Positions 25,448 to 34,007 of a stretch of DNA of 64,000 nucleotides are shown piece by piece; position 1 is the first letter of the stretch, and the number at the start of each line of letters is the position of its first letter. Origin of the DNA: an uncultured Spirochaetales bacterium (GTDB taxonomy: Bacteria; Spirochaetota; Spirochaetia; JAFGXN01); the NCBI GenBank assembly GCA_949289575.1, contig CASEOG010000003.1, positions 372,001-436,000 on the forward strand, given 5' to 3'. The position numbers and the translations under genes were made by a program. The notes beneath the pieces are model-generated. The model saw only the letters and a program-made list of their open reading frames with translations. It did not search any database and was not told where the DNA came from.

Positions 25448-26975
25448 TTCGATAGTATAAATAATACCCACCGGATGGTAGCCCAATACAAAATACCAAC
25501 AGACAACCATAAAGAAATAAATTCAAAAATGTCCATTGTACTGTTTTTAAAACAGGCAGAACAAAAATAAAAACGATTAAGACACTTATCAGAACTGCAA
25601 AAGACAAAATCCATTTAACAAAAAGAATAGAAAACCTTCTATTTAAAACTACCTTATTTACCGTGAACATTTGTAAAATATCATAAACAATATAAGAAAT
25701 CACCGGAGCAATACTGACAACGATTAATTGTTTTTCCCATTCTTTAAAAATCATCAGTCCACTAATACAAATACTGAAAATCACCACAGCTTCCACAATC
25801 GAAATCCATTTTGTTTTTTTATAATTTCCCGTAATATCGACTAAAACAAGAAACGGCATTCTGATATTGCGAAAATAAAAATTCAGAGAAAATAAAATCA
25901 TTAAAAGAACGATCGAATAATCGGGCTTGTCATATAAATACCACTTCATAAACGGATAAAAAAACAGCAACATAAAAACAGTTGCAACTGTGACTAAAAA
26001 GAATGACAAATTTTCATATGTCTTATGCACTTTTGAAAATCTTGACTTATCACTGTGTAATAAATTTCCCAGTGAGGTTTGCGGGGCCGATAGAACCAAA
26101 CTTAATATCATACTGGCATATGATATTAACAGATAGTAAATGTTATAAATCGAAACGACTTTTAAAGTGGAAAAGAAAGACAGTAAAATCGGTGTTGTAT
26201 TGAAAACCAGTAATCCGGCTATTTTATGCGGCAATAAATCTTTTGTCATACCGAAAATCGAAGTATCTTTCTCTTCTTTATGCCTGTATAAATACGGATA
26301 TTTCTTCCGGACATAAATAACCGTTATGGCAGATGATATAAATGAAATTCCGGCTTTACAGAATAAAATAACCGTATACAGAATATTCCGATCGATTTCT
26401 CCGTATAACCGGACGGAATAAAAAAGAATAATCGATACAAACGGAATTCCCAATGTCGAAAACAATCCCAAAAGTCTTTGAATATAACCCTTCTGACTGG
26501 CTGTCAGAAACAGTGACTCGGGGGCAGATAAAAAATACCCGTAAAGAGAAGAAAGTCCCAACATGATAATCGTAACGGAAACCATCACAAAAGAAAAATT
26601 CCCGTTGCGGACATCTTTGACAAAAAACGGATAACAGCTTGCCGCAATGAATAAAAGAATCGTAAACACATACCCGATACGGCGCATAATGATTTTGGCA
26701 CCGTTAAACACGGCACAAACTCTCAGTTCGTTGTGTTCGGCCAACGGTTTGTAAAAATGAAAAATAAATGCGGCTCCGACTCCCAATTCGATAATATTCA
26801 GGTATGATAATACCTGCGTTGCCATGCTCTGTAACCCGTTATAAGAATCTCCCAAAACGGACAGGAAGAGTCGTACCTCAAAAAGCTTTAGAAATATTGT
26901 TGCAAAAGTAATCAGAGTCGGTATCAGAAAATTATAAAAAGTATTTCTTTTTCGAGATTCGGCAACAGGCATCAT
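25425..26975 (-). CDS. Wzx-like polysaccharide flippase
   Basis: A 516-residue protein with about 12-14 membrane segments of the MOP/Wzx exporter type. The opening region LIPTLITFATIFLKLFEVRLFLS and the LGLGVG-like ELGVGAAF near 65 fit O-antigen or teichoic/capsular flippases. It probably moves the lipid-linked repeat unit made by the neighbouring glycan operon. It is transcribed alone, separated from that operon by the DAHP synthase gene. The C-terminal TKKRAKG is encoded inside the terminator stem. Confidence 0.8.
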   Translation of the reverse strand: MMPVAESRKRNTFYNFLIPTLITFATIFLKLFEVRLFLSVLGDSYNGLQSMATQVLSYLNIIELGVGAAFIFHFYKPLAEHNELRVCAVFNGAKIIMRRIGYVFTILLFIAASCYPFFVKDVRNGNFSFVMVSVTIIMLGLSSLYGYFLSAPESLFLTASQKGYIQRLLGLFSTLGIPFVSIILFYSVRLYGEIDRNILYTVILFCKAGISFISSAITVIYVRKKYPYLYRHKEEKDTSIFGMTKDLLPHKIAGLLVFNTTPILLSFFSTLKVVSIYNIYYLLISYASMILSLVLSAPQTSLGNLLHSDKSRFSKVHKTYENLSFFLVTVATVFMLLFFYPFMKWYLYDKPDYSIVLLMILFSLNFYFRNIRMPFLVLVDITGNYKKTKWISIVEAVVIFSICISGLMIFKEWEKQLIVVSIAPVISYIVYDILQMFTVNKVVLNRRFSILFVKWILSFAVLISVLIVFIFVLPVLKTVQWTFLNLFLYGCLLVFCIGLPSGGYYLYYRTKKRAKG

Positions 26976-26992
26976 TTTTTTTCCTGTTATTA

Positions 26993-27020
26993 ATTAAACA
27001 CAGAAACAAAAAGCTGTCAA
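26993..27020 (-). promoter_or_regulatory. Promoter of the flippase gene
   Basis: On the minus strand, perfect -35 TTGACA (27015-27020), a 16-base spacer and -10 TTTAAT (26993-26998), then a short leader with AGGA before the ATG at 26975. Confidence 0.65.
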
Positions 27021-27035
27021 CCGCCTCCGCAATAA

Positions 27036-27677
27036 TCAATTCTTCTTCAACAGACTCATAATCGCCTGATTGGTTTGCAGAACCGGGTTATTTTTGGCAT
27101 AGTCGCAGGCACTCCGTCCGGCGTAATCGGTTAAAAAAACATCGGCACCGCCGTTCAAAAGAGCCGTTATCACCTGCGGATTGTAACTCTCGTCGGCGGC
27201 AATCATCAGCGCCGTCCGGCCGTCCTCATCCCGCAAATCGGGATCGGCGCCGGCCTCGAGAAGCGTGACGATTACTGCCGGATTGCGGTTTTCTTCGGCG
27301 GCATACATCAGCGCCGTTTCGCCGTCCTCATCCGCCGCATTGACATCGGCACCGGCCTCAATCAGCACTTTCAGAATTTCGATATTTCTGTTTTTTTCGG
27401 CCGCAAACATCAGAGCCGTTTTCTGATCCTCCTCCCGTGCATTGACATCGATTCCGAGTTCCAGAAGATAACGGATGACATCCGGATTCTGATTCCGCTC
27501 GGCGGCAATCATCAGGGCTGTTTCCATATCGTCAAAGCGTAACGTCAGATTGGCTCCTCTTTCATAAGCCTCTCTGATTTCGGCTGCCGTTCCGACCCGC
27601 AGCAGATCTTCGATATCATCCGCATACAGGCAAAAAGAAACGGCAATAAACAGCAGTGACAATACGGTTTTTTTCAT
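27036..27677 (-). CDS. Exported ankyrin-repeat protein
   Basis: A 213-residue protein with a signal peptide (1-19) and about five ankyrin repeats covering the rest. The repeats are recognisable by recurring GETALMYAAEE, DGRTALMIAADE and VLIEAGADV-type segments. They are very alike, suggesting recent internal duplication. It probably acts in the periplasm as a binding protein; no partner is evident. No clear ribosome binding site or promoter could be assigned. Confidence 0.8.
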   Translation of the reverse strand: MKKTVLSLLFIAVSFCLYADDIEDLLRVGTAAEIREAYERGANLTLRFDDMETALMIAAERNQNPDVIRYLLELGIDVNAREEDQKTALMFAAEKNRNIEILKVLIEAGADVNAADEDGETALMYAAEENRNPAVIVTLLEAGADPDLRDEDGRTALMIAADESYNPQVITALLNGGADVFLTDYAGRSACDYAKNNPVLQTNQAIMSLLKKN

Positions 27678-27746
27678 CTATTAAAAGGTATCATGAAACA
27701 TTTCTTTTGTACAGATTGAGCGGAAAGAGATAATGAAAATTTAATC

Positions 27747-28094
27747 TTAACTTAAAATTTCTTTATTCCGAACCGGAATCCAGATTTGATAAGCGGTCTG
27801 ACCGTCCTCATTCAGCGTTCGGAAAAAAACGGAGTCTGTTGTTTCGACGATTTTTTTATGCAAAAGAAAACTGTTCAGATCTGCCCGATTCTCTTCCAGA
27901 AAAGCCTCGTCTGCGGGAAATCGTGTCTGCAAAAAGACGTACATTCCTTTCGGTAAAGACTTCTCGCCGGTAACCGATCGGAAACGGAGAGTCGAACTTC
28001 CGCTTTCTCTCAGGCAGTCGCGGGTGTCGTCGGGAAGAGCTGTTTCGGAATAGAAAAAATCTTCATATAAACGAAGGCGTTTCCAGTTCAGCAT
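27747..28094 (-). CDS. Small protein of unknown function
   Basis: A 115-residue protein starting MLNWKRLRLYED. No known domain is recognised; there is no signal peptide or membrane segment. ATG 28094 overlaps the pepD stop by seven bases, so translation is probably coupled to pepD. The longer reading to 28553 is rejected because it runs antisense to no gene but inside pepD in another frame. It may be a spirochaete-specific companion of pepD. Confidence 0.6.
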   Translation of the reverse strand: MLNWKRLRLYEDFFYSETALPDDTRDCLRESGSSTLRFRSVTGEKSLPKGMYVFLQTRFPADEAFLEENRADLNSFLLHKKIVETTDSVFFRTLNEDGQTAYQIWIPVRNKEILS

Positions 28095-29488
28095 AACGAA
28101 AGCAAAGTTTTCAGGACAGCGTAGGTTCTGTCCCCGGAGGCGATGTCGAGCCGTTCGCGAACCGAGTGGACATTTTCCATCCGCGGCCCGAACGAGACCA
28201 TATCGATTCCCGGTTTCCGATCCGCAAACAGACCGCATTCCAACCCGGCATGAATCACTTTCACGGCAGCCTCCGTTCCGTTTTCGCGGTAGGCGCGGCG
28301 GGCGAGGGCAATCAGAGGCGACTGCGGATTCGGTGTCCACGCCGGATAACCGTCGCTTTCTTCCGTTGCGAAGCCGTGTTTTCGAAAAACGGCGCGCACC
28401 GTTTCGGCCGCCGAGGCCAGTTTCTCTGCCGCCAGAGAGCGAACGGAGATGATCACTTCGCTGTTCCCGTCGCTGCCGCACCGCACGATTGCCGGATTGG
28501 CCGATGTTTCCACCGTCTCTTCGAATTCCCGGCTGAATTCGATCACCCCGCACGGCAGCTCCGTCAGCACCGCTACCAGAGCGGCCGCCGTCGATTCGTC
28601 CAAGCCGTGTTCTTCACCCGTCCCGGAAAGTGTCAGTGCGGCACCGGCCGGCAGCCCGTCCCGGACACCGGAAAGAACGGCTTCGATTTCGCTGCCGCTC
28701 AATTCGGAAGCAAAAACGGCTTCGGCCTGCGACGGAATCACGTTGTGTTTTTCGCCCCCGGTCAGCGAACAGAGTTGCAACGGAGCCCGGCCGCCCAAAT
28801 CCCGTATGATTTTTGCCGCTTCGACAATCGCGTTCGGCCGGTTTTGATGAATGTCGGAGCCGGAATGACCGCCCGGCAACCCGCTCAGTGACATTTTATA
28901 AAAGCGGCCGCCGCCTCGTTTGCCCGCTGCCGCCGCGGTGCGCTGCCGTCTACCGCACAAAGTAAGCCCCCCGGCGCACCCGGCATAAATAACGGAGTCT
29001 TCTTCTGAGTCCAGATTAATCAGCCGGTTGTAACGGAACGCTTCCGGATGCAAAGCGGCTGCCCCGCACAGGCCTTCCTCTTCGCAGCGGGTCAGCAGCA
29101 GCCGGAGCGCCGGGTGAACGGCGGTCGGATCTTCGCAAAGAGCCGCCGCATAGGCAAGCGCGACGCCGTTATCGGCTCCCAAAGAGGTACCGTCGGCACA
29201 CAACCAGCCCTCTTTTTCGACAACCGGAATCGGATCGGTCTCGAAATTCACCGGCGAATCGGCCGTTTTGACACAGACCATATCGGTATGCCCCTGAATC
29301 ACCACTCCGGGATGATTCTCATACCCGGCGGTTGCCGGCACGTCTATCATCAGATTGCCCGCGTCATCCGTCTGCCACGCAAACCCGTTTTTTTCCGCAA
29401 AATCGATCAGATAAGCGCAAACCGCATCCTCTTTTCCCGACGGTCGCGGAATTTTCGTAATTTCGAGAAACCGTTCTTTCCAATTCAT
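28088..29488 (-). CDS. pepD: Aminoacyl-histidine dipeptidase (M20 family)
   Basis: A 466-residue cytosolic zinc peptidase of the PepD type. It has IPRPSGKEDAV near residues 13-23, the metal motif QGHTDMVC near 65, DGTSLGADNGVALAYA near 100, the catalytic CEEEGLCGA near 135, SDIHQNRPNA and the C-terminal HAGLECGLFA. It splits Xaa-His dipeptides such as carnosine. The -10 box TATACT ends six bases before the ATG and no ribosome binding site is present, so the mRNA is predicted to be leaderless. Confidence 0.92.
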   Translation of the reverse strand: MNWKERFLEITKIPRPSGKEDAVCAYLIDFAEKNGFAWQTDDAGNLMIDVPATAGYENHPGVVIQGHTDMVCVKTADSPVNFETDPIPVVEKEGWLCADGTSLGADNGVALAYAAALCEDPTAVHPALRLLLTRCEEEGLCGAAALHPEAFRYNRLINLDSEEDSVIYAGCAGGLTLCGRRQRTAAAAGKRGGGRFYKMSLSGLPGGHSGSDIHQNRPNAIVEAAKIIRDLGGRAPLQLCSLTGGEKHNVIPSQAEAVFASELSGSEIEAVLSGVRDGLPAGAALTLSGTGEEHGLDESTAAALVAVLTELPCGVIEFSREFEETVETSANPAIVRCGSDGNSEVIISVRSLAAEKLASAAETVRAVFRKHGFATEESDGYPAWTPNPQSPLIALARRAYRENGTEAAVKVIHAGLECGLFADRKPGIDMVSFGPRMENVHSVRERLDIASGDRTYAVLKTLLSLC

Positions 29489-29494
29489 GGTTTC

Positions 29495-29523
29495 AGTATA
29501 TTGTTTTTTTCCCTCTTCGGCAA
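29495..29523 (-). promoter_or_regulatory. Promoter of pepD (leaderless)
   Basis: On the minus strand, -35 TTGCCG (29518-29523), 17-base spacer, -10 TATACT (29495-29500), only six bases before the pepD ATG. Confidence 0.7.
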
Positions 29524-29537
29524 GCTGAGAAAGCGTC

Positions 29538-29566
29538 TTGCAGGAAATTCGTTTCCGCGCTATAAT
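29538..29566 (+). promoter_or_regulatory. Promoter of rsmI (leaderless)
   Basis: -35 TTGCAG (29538-29543), 17-base spacer, -10 TATAAT (29561-29566), only five bases before the rsmI ATG. Back to back with the pepD promoter. Confidence 0.75.
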
Positions 29567-29571
29567 GAGTC

Positions 29572-30249
29572 ATGAGCGAATTGTACATGGTCGCTACGCC
29601 GATCGGAAATTTGGGTGACATCACACTGCGGGCGCTGGAAACGCTGAAAGCAGTCGATCTGATTGCCTGCGAAGACACGCGTCACACCCTGCAGCTGCTG
29701 AACCGTTTTGCGATTTCCAAAAAACTGATCAGCTGCCGTGCCCAAAACGAAGAGGCAGCCGCACAAACCGTTTGCCGTTATCTGGAAAAAGGGCAGTCGG
29801 TTGCTTACTGCAGCGATGCGGGAACACCGGGAGTCAGCGATCCGGGAACCCGTCTGGCCCGTATTGTCCGCGAAAACGGCTTCCGGGTAGTTCCGATTCC
29901 GGGAGTTTCGGCGGTGACGACACTGGTCAGTGTCGCCGGAGCGGAAGGAAAGGGATTCCGCTTCGAAGGCTTTCTCAGTCCGAAAGAGGGGCGCCGCAAA
30001 CGACGTCTCGAAGAGCTGATGGAAGGCGATGTTCCTTTCATTTTATACGAATCTCCCTTTCGACTTGTTAAACTTTTACAGAACATTACCGATATAGATA
30101 GCGAACGGTTCGTTACCGTCGGACGGGAACTGACAAAACAGCATGAAGAGATCGCGGAAGGAACAGCTTCCGTCGTGCTGGAAATCTTCCGCTCCCGCGA
30201 TGCGGTGAAAGGCGAATCGGTTATTTTAATTAATGGAAAAAAAGATTAA
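29572..30249 (+). CDS. rsmI: 16S rRNA 2'-O-ribose C1402 methyltransferase
   Basis: A 225-residue RsmI of the tetrapyrrole-methylase fold. It has VATPIGNLGDITLRA (7-21), ACEDTRHT near 33, CSDAGTPGVSDPG near 80 and PIPGVSA near 107. It methylates the decoding site of 16S rRNA using SAM. The C-terminal extension found in some homologues is absent. The start ATG follows the -10 box by five bases, so no ribosome binding site can exist on this transcript. Confidence 0.95.
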   Translation: MSELYMVATPIGNLGDITLRALETLKAVDLIACEDTRHTLQLLNRFAISKKLISCRAQNEEAAAQTVCRYLEKGQSVAYCSDAGTPGVSDPGTRLARIVRENGFRVVPIPGVSAVTTLVSVAGAEGKGFRFEGFLSPKEGRRKRRLEELMEGDVPFILYESPFRLVKLLQNITDIDSERFVTVGRELTKQHEEIAEGTASVVLEIFRSRDAVKGESVILINGKKD

Positions 30250-30292
30250 AGTCGGGAATCAAAGAAACCGATAAGAGAGTAAGAGGTAAAAA

Positions 30293-30574
30293 ATGTTGGG
30301 AAAAATTAACGGAATAAGTCCTATTTCGAATATGAATCGGATTGAAGAAACGGTAAAAACCAAGACCGTGATCGGATCGGATTCCGTTTCCATCTCCTCC
30401 GATGCAGAAAAAATGAGTCAGCTGCTTGCTTTACGCGAAAAAGTGGCTCAGGCTCCCGATATCCGTCAGGATAAAGTCGAAGAAGTAATGAATCAAATGA
30501 AAAATCCGGATTTCATTAATGACACGGTTTTATCTGCCGTTGCGGATAAATTGATGGAGATCTTCAAAATCTGA
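30293..30574 (+). CDS. flgM: Anti-sigma-28 factor FlgM
   Basis: A 93-residue small protein. It has the FlgM layout: a disordered N-terminus with DSVSISSDAEKM, then APDIRQDKVEEVMNQMKN and a C-terminal helix ADKLMEIFK that binds FliA. It holds sigma-28 inactive until the flagellar hook is complete, so the organism is probably motile. GTAAGAGGT precedes the ATG. It is alone between rsmI and a terminator, away from other flagellar genes in this window. Confidence 0.85.
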   Translation: MLGKINGISPISNMNRIEETVKTKTVIGSDSVSISSDAEKMSQLLALREKVAQAPDIRQDKVEEVMNQMKNPDFINDTVLSAVADKLMEIFKI

Positions 30575-30576
30575 AC

Positions 30577-30602
30577 AACCGGCTTTATGCCGGTTTTTTT
30601 TT
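30577..30602 (+). terminator. Rho-independent terminator after flgM
   Basis: Stem AACCGGC/GCCGGTT with loop TTTAT, followed by a run of T to 30602. Confidence 0.9.
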
Positions 30603-30617
30603 GCCCCGAAAATAAAC

Positions 30618-30646
30618 TTGAAAAATCGGGCTGTTCCGTCTATAAT
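30618..30646 (+). promoter_or_regulatory. Promoter of the NIF3-family gene (leaderless)
   Basis: -35 TTGAAA (30618-30623), 17-base spacer, -10 TATAAT (30641-30646), six bases before ATG 30653. It lies just after the flgM terminator. Confidence 0.75.
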
Positions 30647-30652
30647 CTGATT

Positions 30653-31408
30653 ATGATTTTAAAAGAGTTGTGCGCTTACTACGAAACACTTCTCGGCATC
30701 TCCGCGATTCCCGACATCAGTCTCAACGGATTGCAGGTCGGCAATACGGAAGCCGAAATCCGGACGGTCGCTTTTGCCGTCGATGCGGCTTTCGAAACGA
30801 TTGAAAAGGCAGCGGACGCCGATGCCGATCTGCTCTTTGTTCACCACGGCATTTTTTGGGGAAAGGCTTATGCGGTGACCGGTTCCGTTTACCGCCGCTT
30901 CGAAACGCTGATCCGCCGGCCGATGGCTCTTTTTGCCGCACATCTGCCGCTCGACCTGCATCCGACACTCGGAAACAATGCACAAATTGCCTCGCAACTG
31001 GGACTGACCTCCCGGGAGCCGTTCGGCGAATACAAAGGTCTGAAAATCGGATACAAAGGCGTTTTTCCCCAACCCCGTACGATTGACGACATCCTCGCTT
31101 CGCTTTCTCTGTCCCGTTCCGACTGTCTGAAAGTCTACGACTTCGGAAAAGAAAAAATCGCTTCGGCGGCTGTCGTCTCGGGCGGTGCCGTCGACGAACT
31201 GTCGCAGGCGGTCGACGAAAATCTCGATCTCTACATTACCGGCGATGCGGGTCACGAAGTATATCATTTCTGTAAAGAATCGAAAATCAATATGCTGAGT
31301 ATCGGTCATTACGCCAGCGAAACTTTCGGCGTCAAAGCCGTCGCTACCCAAACCGAAAAAGACCTGAATCTGAAAACCGTATTTATAGACTGTCCGACCG
31401 GACTTTAG
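30653..31408 (+). CDS. NIF3-family dinuclear metal protein
   Basis: A 251-residue NIF3/YqfO family protein. It has SLNGLQVGN near residue 22, the metal-binding LLFVHHGIFWG near 61, AHLPLDLHP near 101 and the C-terminal TGDAGHEVYHF and SIGHYASE. These His, Asp and Glu residues bind two metals; the physiological activity is uncertain (often labelled GTP cyclohydrolase I type 2). ATG 30653 is chosen because the promoter ends six bases before it; an upstream in-frame codon at 30587 lies in the terminator. Confidence 0.9.
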   Translation: MILKELCAYYETLLGISAIPDISLNGLQVGNTEAEIRTVAFAVDAAFETIEKAADADADLLFVHHGIFWGKAYAVTGSVYRRFETLIRRPMALFAAHLPLDLHPTLGNNAQIASQLGLTSREPFGEYKGLKIGYKGVFPQPRTIDDILASLSLSRSDCLKVYDFGKEKIASAAVVSGGAVDELSQAVDENLDLYITGDAGHEVYHFCKESKINMLSIGHYASETFGVKAVATQTEKDLNLKTVFIDCPTGL

Positions 31409-31416
31409 GAGCTGTT

Positions 31417-32052
31417 ATGGGTATCATCAATACAAAAAAGAAAGAGAAAAAGAGTCTGAAAACGATTCTGAAGGAATTTCCTGCCGAAGTCAGAAAAGAC
31501 CGCAAAACCAAACTGCTGATTCTTCTGATTGCCCCGATTGCGGTGATTGTCGACCAGATTACCAAATCGCTGGTTGTTCATTTCATTCCGCTTTACGGAT
31601 CGTTGTGGGGGGCTCCGTACGAAGGTCTTTTCCGGATTATTCACGTACGCAATACCGCCATTGCTTTCGGTCTCGGCCACGGATTCGCCGACGAACTGAA
31701 GGCGGTTCTTTTTATCCTGCTGCCGCTGGTGATTGTCATTTCGCTGATCGTCTATTCGCTTTACAAAAACGACCAGCCGATTTACCAACGGGTGGCGTTC
31801 GCGCTGATTATCGGCGGCGGAACCGGCAATCTGATTGACCGCATTTTCCGACCGGACAATGTGGTTGATTTTGTCGATACGATTTGGTTCGGCATCGATG
31901 CGCTGCGCAACGTTCCGATTCTCAAGCTGTTGTCGTTCGAGCGGTGGCCGACCTGGAATATTGCCGATGCCTGCGTTGTCGTGGCGGTGGCGATTCTGCT
32001 GGTCGGAATGATTGTCGAAGAGGTACAGGCTAAAAAACGGAAAAAGAATTAA
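31417..32052 (+). CDS. lspA: Lipoprotein signal peptidase (signal peptidase II)
   Basis: A 211-residue inner membrane aspartic protease with four membrane segments. It has VDQITKSLV near residue 46, VRNTAIAFGLG near 76, GGGTGNLIDRI near 130 and the second catalytic Asp in WNIADACVV near 178. It removes signal peptides from lipoproteins, fitting the several lipoproteins nearby. A charged Lys-rich N-terminal extension of about 30 residues is unusual. AGGAG precedes the start. Its stop overlaps the converging GIY-YIG gene's stop. Confidence 0.95.
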   Translation: MGIINTKKKEKKSLKTILKEFPAEVRKDRKTKLLILLIAPIAVIVDQITKSLVVHFIPLYGSLWGAPYEGLFRIIHVRNTAIAFGLGHGFADELKAVLFILLPLVIVISLIVYSLYKNDQPIYQRVAFALIIGGGTGNLIDRIFRPDNVVDFVDTIWFGIDALRNVPILKLLSFERWPTWNIADACVVVAVAILLVGMIVEEVQAKKRKKN

Positions 32053-32336
32053 TTCCGGTTTGAGGCTTCGGCCGGGTTGACGGTGCGGCGGCTGTCGAAG
32101 GAAGCGATCAGTTTTTCCTTTTGCGGCCGCCGCAGTTTTTTTATGCGGGCTTCTTCGGCCAGCGCCTCCGGCCAGGTCGCCGTTTCGCGCAAAAAGGCGA
32201 CCGAGAGCGGTTGACGGCCGCGGGTATATTTGGCGCCTTTACCGGCACGATGTTCCCGTAACCGTTTTTCCCAGTCGATTGCCGCTCCCGTGTAAAAAGA
32301 GCCGTCCCCGCATTCGAGAATATACACGAACGGCAT
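32049..32336 (-). CDS. GIY-YIG domain protein (UPF0213 type)
   Basis: A 95-residue single-domain GIY-YIG nuclease-fold protein. It has FVYILECGDGSFYTG at the start, then WEKRLREH and the GKGAKYTRGRQP stretch typical of the YhbQ-like family. The role is unclear; family members are linked to DNA repair. ATG 32336 or a TTG at 32345 that overlaps the upstream stop as TTGA could be the start. Its 3' end overlaps the end of lspA by four bases. Confidence 0.82.
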   Translation of the reverse strand: MPFVYILECGDGSFYTGAAIDWEKRLREHRAGKGAKYTRGRQPLSVAFLRETATWPEALAEEARIKKLRRPQKEKLIASFDSRRTVNPAEASNRN

Positions 32337-32341
32337 CTTTC

Positions 32342-33991
32342 TCAATAACCGTCCGACTGGCTTCGGTTAATATCTTTTTTGTACAGTTCGTTGTAGGCAA
32401 AGCCGCGGTTGCGCAAATCGTCTTTGATTTCCTGCTTGAACGGCATGTAACGCCAGAAAATCTGCCGGACTTCTTTATCCAGCTTCTGAATGCCGTGGCT
32501 TTCTTTCGTAATCCAGATGACGTAATCGCGGACGAAGTAGTCTTTCAGGTTTCCTTTCAGTTTGTTGTCGTAAGCCCACTGATAATAATTTCCGGTGATG
32601 CCTTCTTCCATCCAATATTGAGCCGCTTTCTCTTTGGCTGTCTGCCAGCGAAGGTCGGCGACGGCGGTCAGCACCGCGAATTCGAGGTTCTTCGGATACA
32701 TCGGAACGGCAATGCGTCCGCGGCTGGTGGCGCGATTATATTTTTCAAACGGCTCCCAGCAAATGCCGTAATCTCCGTAACAGGGAACGGCAATAACATA
32801 GGGCGGAATCCGGTATTCTTCCCGTTTATACGGCCGTTTAAAAACGCCGGGCTCGATATCTTCGATTTTGGCCAGAATGCGCAAAATATTTTCCCGTGTT
32901 CCCAGATTGTTTTTATCGGCCACAAAATAAGCCGAAAAGAAAATCGGGAAATGGTTTCCCTGTCGACCGACGCACATCTTCGTCATCTGCCGGATGGCGC
33001 CGAACTCTTCTTTCATGACATCTTCATCGAAAGCGGAAGAACTTCCTCCGGCTTCCATCAGGGTGCCTTTTGCCTGTTTCAGATTCTCTTTGTACCGTTC
33101 CAGGCTGTTCATATCGGCAGTCAGTTCCGCATCAATCGATTTGGCCTTCTGCATCATCATTCCGAACTGATTAAAAAGCTGCTTCTGCTGGGCATCATAC
33201 GGGAAGAGCACTCCGGGATAGGATTGCGACTCTTTTTTCTGAAGAAAACAGGTCACCAGACGCTCGAGATTGGCTTCCAGCTCTCGTCTCTGTGCCGATT
33301 TGGTTTTGGCATGGTCGACGGTTGCCTGAATACTGGCTTCGACCCGTTGAATTTGCGATTCCAGATGACGGTTCTTGTTTCCGATCGAGGCTGTCTTTGT
33401 CTCGTCTCCGGCAGAGGCCCCGATCTGATTCTGAGCGACACATTTCAGCCACTCGTCGACATAATAGACCGGACTGTCGTCTTCTTTTTCCAAAATGACA
33501 TGTGACAGCAGCAGTTTGGCATCGCTGTTCATTAAAGCCAGGTTCAGGACGCCGAAACGAACCAGTCCCTCCCGTTCGGGTGTCGGCTGCAAAATCATTT
33601 CCCGAATGTTGGTTTCCAGAAAATTCCAAAATGCGGAAATCACCTTTCCGCGATACATCGTTTTTTCCTGAGAGTCGGTTGCTTTAACGAAAGCATTCAG
33701 ATTTTTATGAAGATTGGCCGCTTCCGGTCCGCCGTTTTCCAAAAGATTGCGGTAATAATTGGTATCCTGAAAAAGGAGATTCGGTTCCGAAAGAAAAAAA
33801 GAGGTTATTTTTTTGAATTCGGTTTGCGTTAAATCGACGGAAAGCCGTGTTTTTTTCTCATCCTGCGGCAGATTCTCTTTTTCGACTTCCGATCCGCCGA
33901 TGACATCGGATGTTTCCGCTTCGGCATCGATTCGCCCCTCGAACTGATCCAGCATGTCGCTCAAATCACCGAACTCTTCTTTCTCCTCCAT
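32342..33991 (-). CDS. Large protein of unknown function with central coiled coil
   Basis: A 549-residue protein with no signal peptide or membrane segment. The N-terminus is acidic (EEKEEFGDLSDMLDQFEGR). A helical part and a long coiled coil (about residues 205-320) follow, then a compact basic C-terminal part containing RIPPYVIAVPCYGDYG and YVIWITKESHG. I recognise no catalytic motif. ATG 33991 is chosen because AAAGGAGG lies six bases upstream; it sits just after thyX on the same strand. It is probably a lineage-specific cytoplasmic protein. Confidence 0.7.
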   Translation of the reverse strand: MEEKEEFGDLSDMLDQFEGRIDAEAETSDVIGGSEVEKENLPQDEKKTRLSVDLTQTEFKKITSFFLSEPNLLFQDTNYYRNLLENGGPEAANLHKNLNAFVKATDSQEKTMYRGKVISAFWNFLETNIREMILQPTPEREGLVRFGVLNLALMNSDAKLLLSHVILEKEDDSPVYYVDEWLKCVAQNQIGASAGDETKTASIGNKNRHLESQIQRVEASIQATVDHAKTKSAQRRELEANLERLVTCFLQKKESQSYPGVLFPYDAQQKQLFNQFGMMMQKAKSIDAELTADMNSLERYKENLKQAKGTLMEAGGSSSAFDEDVMKEEFGAIRQMTKMCVGRQGNHFPIFFSAYFVADKNNLGTRENILRILAKIEDIEPGVFKRPYKREEYRIPPYVIAVPCYGDYGICWEPFEKYNRATSRGRIAVPMYPKNLEFAVLTAVADLRWQTAKEKAAQYWMEEGITGNYYQWAYDNKLKGNLKDYFVRDYVIWITKESHGIQKLDKEVRQIFWRYMPFKQEIKDDLRNRGFAYNELYKKDINRSQSDGY

Positions 33992-34007
33992 AAGCATCCT
34001 CCTTTGC

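Noticed and set aside
27036..27677. Direct repeats as a mobile or CRISPR-like array
   Set aside because: They are the coding repeats of an ankyrin protein.
28095..28553. N-terminal part of a 268-residue reading ending at 27747
   Set aside because: It lies within pepD in another frame and is Arg/Gly-rich shadow sequence; only the part from ATG 28094 looks like a protein.
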